Source of the DNA: Aplectana chamaeleonis
Taxonomy: Eukaryota > Nematoda > Chromadorea > Rhabditida > Cosmocercidae
Length of the DNA: 64,000 bases
Assembly: GCA_029168955.1 (NCBI GenBank)
Contig: JAPDOI010000870.1
Span: forward strand, 1-64,000
Reading direction: 5' to 3'
The notes beneath the pieces were generated by a model. The model saw only the letters and a list, made by a program, of their open reading frames with translations, was not told the DNA's origin and made no database searches. The stretch's first letter is position 1. Every line of letters starts with the position of its first letter. The translations under genes were made by a program, and so were the position numbers. Positions 54,641 through 64,000 of this stretch are shown here, piece by piece.

Positions 54641-57330
54641 CGGGATCCAAGTGGGAGAGCGCCGGACGCCGTAGAAAGTGTGCGAGACAAAAGTGGGAGT
54701 GCGCCAGACGCCGTAGAAAGTGTGCGGGGATCAAGTGGGAGTGCGCCGGACGCCGTAGAAAGTGTGCGGGACCCAAGTGGGAGTGCGCCGGACGCCGTGT
54801 AAAGTGTGCGGAACCCAAGTGGGAGTGCGCCGGACGCCGTAGAAAGTGTGCGGGGACCAAGTTGGAGTGCGCTGGACGCCGTAGAAAGTGTGCGGGACCC
54901 AAGTGTGCGCCAGACGCCGTAGAAAGTGTGCGGGACCCAAGTGGGAGAGCGCCGAACGCCGTAGAAAGTGTGAGGGACCCAAGTGGTAGTGCGCCAGACG
55001 CTGTAGAAAGTGTGCGGGACATAAGTAGGAGTGCGCCGGACGCCGTAGAAAGTGTGCGGGACCCAAGTGGGAGTGCGCCGGACGCCGCAGAAAGTGTGCG
55101 GGACACAAGTGGTAGTGCGCCAGACGCCGTAGAAAGTGGGCGTAACCCAAGTGGGAGTGCGCCGGACGCCGTAGAAAGTGTGCGGGACCCAAGTGGGAGA
55201 GCGCCGAACGCCGTAGAGGGTGTGCGGGACCCAAGCGGGAGTGCATCGGACGCCGTAGAAAGTGTACGGGACCCAAGTGGGAGTGGGCCGGACGCCGTAG
55301 AAAGTGTGCGGGACCCAAGTGGGAGTGCCCCGCACGCCCTAGAAAGTGTGCGGAACCCAAGTGGTAGTGCGCCATACGCCGTAGAAAGTGTGCGGGACCC
55401 AAGTGGGAGAGCGCCGGACGCCGTAGAAAGTGTGCGGGACCCAAGTGGGAGTGCGCCGGACGCCGTAGAAAGTGTGCGGGACCCAAGTGGGAGTGCGCCG
55501 GACGCCGTAGGAAGTGTGCGGGACCCAAGTGGGAGTGCGCCGGACGCCGTAGAAAGTGTGTGGGACCCAAGTGGGAGAGCGCCGGATGCCGTAGAAAGTG
55601 TGCGGGACCCGAGTGAGAGGGCGCCGGACGCCGTAGAAAGTGTGCGGGACCCAAGTGGGAGTGCGCCGGACGCCGTAGAAAGTGTGCGGGACCCAAGTGG
55701 GGGTGCGCCGGACGCCGTAGATAGCGTGCGGGACGCAAGTGGGAGTGCGCCGGATGCCGTAGAAAGTGTGCGGGACCCTAGTGGGAGAGCGCCGGACGCC
55801 GTAGAAAGTGTGCGAGACTCAAGTGAGAGTGCGCCGGACGCCGTAGAAAGTGTGCGGGACCCAAATGGGAGTGCGCCGGACGCCGTAGAAAGTGTGCTGG
55901 ACTCAAGTGGGAGTGCGCCGGACGCCGTAGAAACTGTGCGGGACCCAAGTGGAGTGCGCCGGACGCCGTAGAAAGTGTGCGGGACCCAAGTGGGAGTGCG
56001 CCGAACGCCGTAGAAAGTGTGCGGGACCCACGTGGAAGTGCACCGGACGCCGTAGAAAGCGTGCGGGACCCAAGTGGGAATGCGCCGGACGCCGTAGAAA
56101 GCGTGCGGGACCCAAGTGGGAATGCGCCGGACGCCGTAGAAAGTGTGCGGGACCCACGTGGGAGAGCGCCGGCCGCCGAAGAAATGGTGCGGGACCCAAG
56201 TGGGTGTGCGCCGGCCGGCGTAGAAAGTGTGCGGAGCCCAAGTGGGAGTGCGCCGGACGCCGTAGAAAGTGTGCGGGACCCAAGTGGGAGTGCGCCGGAC
56301 GCCGTAGAAAGTGTGCGGGACCCAAGTGGGAGTGCGCCGGACGCCGTAGAAAGTGTGCGGGACCCAAGTGGGAGTGCGCCGGACGCCGTAGAAAGTGTGC
56401 GGGACCCAAGTGGGAGTGCGCCGGACGCCGTAGAAAGTGTGCGGGACCCAAGTGGGAGTGCGCCGGACGCCGTAGAAAGTGTGCGGGACCCAAGTGGGAG
56501 TGCGCCGGACGCCGTAGAAAGTGTGCGGGACCCGAAAAAAGAGTGCGCCGGACGCCGTAGAAAGTAGAAAGTGTGCCGGACCCAAGTGGGAGAGCGCCGG
56601 ACGCCGTAGAAAGTGTGCGGGACCCAAGTGGGAGTGCGCCGGACGCCGTAGAAAGTGTGCGGGACCCAAGTGGGAGTGCGCCGGACGCCGTAGAAAGTGT
56701 GCGGGACCCAAGTGGGAGAGCGCCGGACGCCGTAGAAAGTGTGCGGGACCCAAGTGGGAGTGCGCCGGACGCCGTAGAAAGTGTGCGGGACCCAAATGGG
56801 AGTGCGCAGAACGCCGTACAAAGTGTGCGGGACCCAAGTGGGAGTGCGCCGGACGCCGTAGAAAGTGTGCGGAACCCAAGTGGGAGTGCGCCGGACGCCG
56901 TAGAAAGTGTGCGGGACCCAAATGAGAGTGCGCCGGACGCCAGAGAAAGTGTGCGGGAATCAAATGGGCGTGCGCAGAACGCCGTAGAAAGTGTGCGGGA
57001 CCCAAGTGGGAGTGCGCCGGACGCCGTAGAAAGTGTGCGGGACCCAAGTGGGAGTGCGCCGGACGCCGTAGAAAGCATGCGGGACCCAAGTGGGACTGCG
57101 CCGGACGCCGTAGAAAGTGTGCGGAACCCAAGTGGGAGTGCGCCGGACGCCGTAGAAAGTGTGCGGGACTCAAGTGGGAGTGCGCCGGTCGCCGTAGAAA
57201 CTGTGCGGGACCCAAAGGGGCGTGCGCAGAACGCCGTAGAAAGTGTGCGGGACCCAAGTGGGAGCGCGCCGGACGCCGTGGAAAATGTGCGGGACCCAAG
57301 TGAGAGCGCGCAGGACGCCAGAAACAGTAT
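54641..57330. repeat. Mostly plain satellite with local rearrangement
   Basis: Six identical canonical units run from 56,269 to 56,520. They are followed by a disturbed unit with CCCGAAAAAAGAG and a 7-bp GTAGAAA duplication near 56,562-56,575. A 7-bp deletion lies near 54,901. Confidence 0.83.
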
Positions 57331-58140
57331 GCAGGACCCAAGAGGGAGAGCGCAGGACGCCGTATAAAGTGTGCGGGACCCATGCGGAAGAGCCCCGGAC
57401 CCCGTAGAAAGTGTGCGAGACCGAAGTGAAAGTGCGCCGGACGCCGTAGAAAGCGAGCGGGACCCAAGTGGGAGTGCGCCGTACGCCATAGACAGTGTGC
57501 GGGACCCAAGTGGAAGTGCGCAGGACGCCGTAAAAAGTGTGCGGGACCCAAGTGGGAGAGCGCCGGTCCCCGTAGAAAGCGAGCGGAACCCAAGTGGGGG
57601 TGCGCCCGACGCCGTAGAAAGTGTGCGGGACCCATGTGGGAGAGCGCCGGACGCGGTAGAAAGTGTGCGGTACCCAAGTGGGAGTGCGCAGGACGCCGTA
57701 GAAAGTGTGCGAGACCCAAGTGGGAGTCCGCCGGACGCGGTAGAAAGTGTGCGGGACCCGAGTGAGATTGCGCCTGGCGCCGTAGAAAGTGTGCGGGACC
57801 TAAGTGGGAGAGCGCCGGAAGCCGTAGAAAGTGTGCGAGACCGAAGTGAAAGTGCGCCGGACGCCGTAGAAAGCGAGCGGGACCCAAGTGGGAGTGCGCC
57901 CGACGCCGTAGAAAGTGTGCGGGACCTAAGTGGGAGAGCGCCGGAAGCCGTAGAAAGTGTGCGAGACCGAAGTGAAAGTGCGCCGGACGCCGTAGAAAGC
58001 GAGCGGGACCCAAGTGGGAGTGCGCTGAACGCCGTAGGAAGTGTGCGGCGCCCAAGGAGGAGTGCGCAGGACGCCGTAGAAAGTGTGCGGGACCCAAGTG
58101 GGAGAGCGCCGGATGTCATAGAAAGTGGGTGGGACCCAAG
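57331..58140. repeat. Complex satellite with a 126-bp (3-unit) repeat
   Basis: The series GGACCTAAG/GGAAGCCG, then CGAGACCGAAGTGAAAG, then GAAAGCGAGCGG starts at 57,791 and again at 57,917, exactly 126 bp later. The GCGCTGAACG marker follows at 58,022. Confidence 0.84.
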
Positions 58141-60100
58141 TGGGAGAGCGCCTGGCGCCGTAGAAAGTGTGCGGGACCCGAGTGAGAGTGCGCCGGACGC
58201 CGTAGAAAGTGTGCGGGACCCAAGTGGGAGAGTGCCGGACGCCGTAGAAAGTGTGCGGGACCCAAGTGGGAGTGCGCCGAACGCCGTAGGAAGTGTGCGG
58301 GACCCAAGTGGGAGTGCGCCGGACGCCGTAGAAAGTGTGCGGGACCCAAGTGGGAGAGCGCCGGACGCCGTAGAAAGTGTGCGGGACCCAAGTGGGAGTG
58401 CGCCGGACGCCGTAGAAAGTGTGCGGGACCCAAGTGGGAGAGCGCCGGACGCCGTAGAAAGTGTGCGGGACCCAAGTGAGAGTGCGCCGGACGCCGTAGA
58501 AAGTGTGCGGGACCCAAGTGGGAGTGCGCCGGACGCCGTAGAAAGTGTGCGGGACCCACGTGGGAGAGCGCCGGACGCCGTAGAAAGTGTGCGGGACCCA
58601 CGTGGGAGTGCGCCGGACGCCGTAGAAAGTGTGCGGGACCCAAGTGGGAGTGCGCCGGACGCCGTAGAAAGTGTGCGGTACCCAAGTGGGAGTGCGCCGG
58701 AGGCCGTAGAATGTGTGCGGGACCCAAATGGGTGTGCGCAGAACGCCGTAGAAAGGGTGCGTGACCCAAGTGGGAGTGCGCCGGACGCCGTAGAAAGTGT
58801 GCGGGACCCAAGTGAGAGTGCGCCGGACGCCGCAGAAAGTGTGCGGGGTCCACGTGGGATGCGCCGGACGCCGTAGAAAGTGTGCGGGACCCAAGTGGGA
58901 GTGCGCCGGACGCCGTAGAAAGTGTGCGGGACCCAAATGAGAGTGCGCCGGACGCCGTAGAAAGTGTGCGGGACCCAAGTGGGAGAGCGCCGGACGCCGT
59001 AGAAAGTGTGCGGGACCCAAGTGGGAGTGCGCCGGACGCCGTAGAAAGTGTGCGGGACCCAAGTGGGAGAGCGCCGGACGCCGTAGAAAGTGTGCGGGAC
59101 CCAAGTGGGAGTGCGCCGGACGCCGTAGAAAGTGTGCGGGACCCATGCGGGAGAGCGCCGGACGCCGTAGAAAGTGAGTGGGATCCAAATGAGACTGCGC
59201 CGAACGCCGTAGAAAGTGTGGGGGACCCAAGTGGGAGAGCGCCGGACGCCATAGAAAGTGTGCGGGACCTAAGTGGGAGTGTGCCGGACGCCGTAGCAAG
59301 TGTGTGAGACCCAAGTGAGAATGTGCCGGACGGTGTTGAAAGTGTGCGGGACCCGAATGAGAGTGCGCAGGACGCCGTAGAAAGTGTGCGGGACCCAAGT
59401 GGGAGAGCGCCGGACGCTGTAGAAAGTGTGGGGGACCCAAGTGGGAGAGCGCCGGACGCTGTAGAAAGTGTGCGGGACCCAAGTGGGAGTGCTCCGAACG
59501 CCGTAGGAAGTGTGTGGGATCTAAGTGGGAGTGCGCCGGACGCCGTAGAAAGTGTGCGGGACCCGAGTGAGGGTGCGCCGGACGCCGTATAATGTGTGCG
59601 GGACCCAAGTGGGAGAGCGCCGGACGCTGTAGAAAGTGTGCGGGACCCAAGTGGGAGAGCGCAGGACGCCGAAGAAAGTGTGCGGGACCCAAGAGGAAGT
59701 GCGCCGGACGCCGTAGAAAGTGTGCGGGACCCAAGTGGGAGTGCGCCGGACGACGAAGAAAGTGGGCGGGACCCAAGTGGGAGTGCGCCGGACGCCGTAG
59801 AAAGTGTGCGGGACCCAAGTGGGAGTGCGCCAAACGCCGTAGAAAGTGGGCGTAACCCAAGTGGGAGTGCGCCCGACGCCGTAGAAAGTGTGCGGGACCC
59901 AAGTGGGTGTGCGCCGAACGCCGTAGAAAGTGTGCGGGACCCAAGTGGGAGTGCGCAGGACGCTGTAGAAAAAAATGCGGGACCCAAGTGGAAGTGCGCA
60001 GGACGCCGTAGGAAGTGAGCGGGACCCAAGTGGGGGGGCGCTCGACGCCGTAGAAAGTGTGCGGGACCCAAGTGGGAGTGCGCAGGACGGCGGAGAAAGT
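58141..60100. repeat. Mostly plain satellite domain
   Basis: Near-canonical T and A type runs at 58,200-58,680 and 58,870-59,140, then increasingly substituted units. A run of five A (GTAGAAAAAAATGC) lies near 59,967. Confidence 0.82.
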
Positions 60101-63100
60101 GTGCGGGACCCAAGTGGGAGAGCGCCGGATGCCATAGAAAGTGTGCGGTCCCGGAGTGAGAGTGCGTCGGACGCCGTAGAATGTGTGCGGGACCCAAGTG
60201 GGAGTCCGCCGGACGCCGTAGAAAGTGTGCGGGACCCGAGTGGGAGAGCGCCGGACGCCGTGGAAAGTGTGCGGGACCCAAGTGGGAGTGCGCAGGACGT
60301 CATAGACAGTTTTCGCGACCCAAGTGGGAGAGCGCCGGTCCCCGTAGAAAGTGTGCGAGACCCAAGTGAGAGTGCGCCGGACGCCGTAGAAAGCGAGCGG
60401 AACCCAAGTGGGAGTGCGCTGAACGCCGTAGGAAGTGTGCGGCGCCCAAGTAGGGGTGCGCCCGACGCCGTATAAAGTGTGCGGGACCCATGCGGGAGAG
60501 CGCCGGATGTCAGAGAAAGTGTGCGGGACCCATGTCGGAAAGCGCCGGACGCCGTAGAAAGTGTGCGGGACTCAAGTGAGAGTGTGCCGGACGCCGTCAA
60601 AAGTTTGCGGAACCCATGTGCGAGAGCGCCGGACCCCGTAGGAAGTGTGCGGCGCCCAAGCAGGAGTGCGCAGGACGCCGTAGAAAGTGTGCGGGACCCA
60701 AGTGGGAGTCCGCCGGACGCCGTAGAAAAGTGTGCGGGACCCGAGTGAGCGTGCGTCGGACGCCGTAGAAAGTGTGCGGGACCCAATCGGGAGTGCGCAG
60801 AACGCCATAGACAGTGTGCGGGACCCAAGTGGGAGTGCGCCGGACGCCGTAGAAAGTGTGCGGGACCCAAGTGGAAGTGCGCCGGACGCCGTATAAAGTG
60901 TGCGGGACCCATGCGGGAGAACGCCGGACCCCGTAGAAAGTGTGCGAGACCCAAGTAAGAGTGCGCCGGACGCCGTAGAAAGCGAGCGGGACCCAAGTGG
61001 GAGTGCGCTGAACGCCGTAGGAAGTGTGCGGCGCCCAAGTAGGAGTGCGCAGGACGCCGTAGAAAGTGTGCGGGACCCGAGTGGGAGAGCGCCGTACGCC
61101 ATAGACAGTGTGCGGGACCCAAGTGGGAGTGCGCCGGACGCCGTATAAAGTGTGCGGGACCCGAGTAAGAGTGCGTCGGACGTCATAGAAAGTGTGCGGG
61201 ACCCAAGTGGGAGAGCGCCAGAACCCGTAGAAATTGTGCGAGACCCAAGTGAGAGTGCGCCGGACGCCGTAGGAAGTGTGCGGCGCCCAAGCAGGAGTGC
61301 GCAGGACGCCGTAGAAAGTGTGCGGGACCTAAGTGGGAGTCCGCCGAACGCCGTAGAAAGTGTGCGGGACCCGAGTGGGAAAGCGCCGGACGCCGTAGAA
61401 AGTGTGCGGGATCCAAGTGGGAGTGCGCCGGACGCCGTATAAAGTGTGCGGGACCCAAGTGGGAAGAGGCCGCACGCCGTAGAAAGTGTGCGGACCCAAG
61501 TGGGAGTGCGCCAAACGCCGTAGAAAGTGTGCGGGACCCAAGTGGAAGAGCGCCGGACGCCGTAGAAAGTGTGCGGGACCCAAGTGGGAGTGCGCCGGAC
61601 GCCGTAGAAAGTGTGCGGGACCCGAGTGAGAGTGCGCCCGACGCCGTAGAAAGTGTGCGAGACCCATGTGGGAAAGCGCCGGACGCCGTAGAAAGCGAGC
61701 GGGACCCAAGTGGGAGTGCGCCGGACGCCGTATAAAGTGTGCGGGACCCATGCGGAAGAGCGCCGGACGCCGTATAAAGTGTGCGAGACCCAAGTGAGAG
61801 TGCGCCGGACGCCGTAGAAAGCGAGCGGAACCCAAGTGGGGGTGCGCCCGACGCCGTAGAAAGTGTGCGGGACCCATGTGGGAGAGCGCCGGACGCCGTA
61901 GAAAGTGTGCGGTACCCAAGTGGGAGAGCGCCGTACGCCATAGACAGTGTGCGGGACCCAAGTGGGAGTGCGCCGGACGCCGTATAAAGTGTGCGGGACC
62001 CGAGTGAGAGTGCGTCGGACGCCGTAGTAAGTGTGCGGGACCCGAGTGGGAGAGCGCCGGACCCCGTAGAAAGTGTGCGAGACCGAAGTGAAAGTGCGCC
62101 GGACGCCGTAGAAAGCGAGCGGGACCCAAGTGGGGGTGCGCCCGACGCCGTAGAAAGTGTGCGGGACCCATGTGGGAGAGCGCCGGACGCGATAGAAAGT
62201 GTGCGGGACCCGAGTGAGATTGCGCCTGGCGCCGTAGAAAGTGTGCGGCGCCCAAGTAGGGGTGCGCCCGACGCCGTAGAAAGTGTGCGGGACCCATGTG
62301 GGAGAGCGCCGGACGCCGTAAAAAGCGAGCGGGACCCAATTGGTAGAGCGCCGGACCCCGGAGAAAGGGTGCGGGACCCAAGCGGAAGAGCGCAGGACGC
62401 CGTAGAAAGTGTGCGGGACCCAAGTGAGAGTGCGCCGGACGCCGTAGAAAGTGTGCGGGACCCAAGTGGGAGAGCGCCGGACGCCGTAGAAAGTGTGCGG
62501 GACCCAAGTGGGAGAGTGCGCCGGACGCCGTAGAAAGTGTGCGGGACCCAAGTGGGAGTGCGCCGGACGCCGTAGAAAGTGTGCGGGACCCGTGAGAGTG
62601 CGCCGGACGCCGTAGAAAGTGTGCGGGACCCAAGTGGAGTGCGCCGGACGCCGTACAAAGTGTGCGGGACCCATGCGGAAGAGCGCCGGGCGCCGTAGAA
62701 AGTGTGCGAGACCCAAGTGAGAGTGCGCCGGACGCCGTAGAGAAGTGTGCGGGACCCAAGTGCGGAGAGCGCCGGACGCCGTAGAAAGTGTGCGAGACCC
62801 AAGTGAGAGTGCGCCGGACGCCGTAGAAAGTGTGCGGGACCCAAGTGAGAGCGCCGGACGCCGTAGAAAGTGTGCGGGACCCAAGTGGGAGTGCGCCGGA
62901 CGCCGTAGAAAGTGTGCGGGACCCAAGTGTGAGAGTACGACGCCGTAGAAAGTGTGCGGGACCCATGTGGGAAAGCGCCGGACGCCGTAGAAAGTGTGCG
63001 GGACCCGATTGAGAGGGCGTCGGACGTCGTAGAAAGTGTGCGCGACCCAAGTGGGAGAGCGCCGGTCCCCGTAGAAAGTGTGCGAGACCCAAGTGAGAGT

Positions 63101-64000
63101 GCGCCGGATGTCATAGAAAGTGTGCGGGACCCAAGTGATGGTGCGCCCGACGCCGTAGAAAGTGTGCGTGACCCATGTGGAAGAGCGCAGGACGCCGTAG
63201 AAAGTGTGCGGGACCCATGCGGGAGAGCGCCGGATGTCGTAGAAAGTGTGCGAGACCCAAGTAAGAGTGCGTCGGACGCCGTAGAAAGTGTGCGGGACCC
63301 GAGTGGGAGAGCGCCGTACGCCATAGACAGTGTGCGGGACCCAAGTGGGAGTGCGCCGGATGCCGTATAAAGTGTGCGGGACCCATGCGGGAGAACGCCG
63401 GACCCCGTAGAAAGTGTGCGAGACCCAAGTAAGAGTGCGCCGGACGCCGTAGAAAGTGTGCGGGACCCGAGTGGGAGAGCGCCGGACCCCGAAGAAAGCG
63501 AGCGAGACCCAAGTGAGAGTGCGCCGGACGTCGTAGAAAGTGAGCGGGACCCAAGTGGAAGTGCGCCGGACGCCGTATAAAGTGTGCGGGACCCATGCGG
63601 GAGACCGCCGGACCCCGTAGAAAGTGTGCGGGACCCGAGTGAGAGTGCGTCGGACGTCGTAGAAAGTGTGCGGGACCCAAGTGGGAGAGCGCCGGACCAC
63701 GTAGAAAGTGTGCGAGACCCAAGTGAGAGTGCGCCGGATGCCGTAGAAAGCGAGCGGGACCCAAGTGATGGTGCGCCCGACGCCGTAGAAAGTGTGCGTG
63801 ACCCATGTGGAAGAGCGCAGGACGCCGTAGAAAGTGTGCGGGACCCAAGCGGGAGTGCGCAGAACGCCATAGACAGTGTGCGGGACCCAAGTGGGAGTGC
63901 GCCGGACGCCGTAGAAAGTGTGCGGGACCCGAGTGGGAGAGCGCCGTACGCCATAGACAGTGTGCGGGACCCAAGTGGAAGTGCGCCGGACGCCGTATAA
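60101..64000. repeat. Complex satellite domain to window edge
   Basis: Carries CTGAACG/GGCGCCC pairs (60,416 and 61,005), an empty insertion site (TA 61,186-61,187), and many GTATAAAG and GATGTCATAG units. An indel cluster at about 62,515-62,940 contains seven or more units of non-standard length. The array runs off the end of the window. Confidence 0.83.

Larger units (their letters stand above)
5276..64000. repeat. Main 42-bp satellite array
   Basis: About 58.7 kb (about 1,400 units) of head-to-tail 42-bp repeats in one orientation, still continuing at the window edge. The unit has one TA, in GTAGAAA, and five CpG. Common variants are a T-to-A change giving GAGAGCG, GATGTCATAG, GCCATAGACAG, the pair CTGAACGCCGTAGG plus GGCGCCCAAGTAGG, GAAAGCGAGCGG, GTATAAAG and GAGTGAGATTGCGCCTGG. 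Long open frames on both strands follow from a 42-bp period with stops in only one frame. They switch among frames at indels and are not evidence of genes. Confidence 0.97.

Noticed and set aside
5276..64000. CRISPR array
   Set aside because: Units are contiguous with no unique spacers, and no cas-like gene is present. This is a head-to-tail satellite.
5276..64000. Centromere protein B box or G-quadruplex in the satellite unit
   Set aside because: The canonical unit has no TTCG...CGGG arrangement. It has only two GGG runs separated by 8 and 28 bases, too far apart for an ordinary quadruplex.
5276..64000. Stable RNA hairpin per unit (CCCAAGTGGG)
   Set aside because: Only a three-base-pair stem with a four-base loop is possible. 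It would not support an RNA gene call.

Overview
The window is almost entirely one tandem satellite. A GC-rich 42-bp unit (canonical copy at 18,676-18,717, about 67% GC, five CpG) repeats about 1,430 times over roughly 60.1 kb, with no unique-sequence gene. The only other sequence is two direct copies of an AT-rich, inverted-repeat-rich transposable element of about 1.9 kb, at 942-2903 and 3367-5273. A gene-free satellite block of this size with a TA-targeting DNA element points to a eukaryotic, probably heterochromatic, locus. I cannot name the taxon. I see no telomeric repeat, rRNA, tRNA, CRISPR or bacterial operon feature.

Layout. Positions 1-939 are satellite with many small indels. Positions 942-2903 are element copy 1, 2906-3364 are 11 satellite units, 3367-5273 are element copy 2, and 5276-64,000 is uninterrupted satellite. 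Within the main array two textures alternate every few kilobases. 'Complex' domains are mosaics of many diagnostic unit variants in higher-order repeats; the clearest is a 15-unit, 630-bp repeat at 5.3-8.5 kb. 'Plain' domains hold near-canonical units that differ mainly at one T/A position, including ten consecutive identical units at 18,676-19,095. Local higher-order repeats of 83, 126, 207 and 252 bp, and cassettes shared across 6-27 kb, show repeated unequal exchange or conversion inside the array.

The element has 30-bp terminal inverted repeats starting CTCAGAAAAAT, a TA target-site duplication and no coding capacity. Its inverted-repeat modules interlock in the order A-D-A'-D'. It sits in the only TA of a satellite unit. 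The matching empty site lies exactly 630 bp downstream of copy 2 (TA at 5904-5905), and other empty sites occur elsewhere, with an especially close one near 52,743. Both copies share the same insertion point and the same flanking unit variants, so one insertion was later amplified with its satellite context.

Because 42 is divisible by three and the unit has a stop in only one of six frames, very long open frames appear on both strands (up to 2,914 codons). I treat all of them as by-products of the repeat. All periods and counts here were read by eye and not computed.
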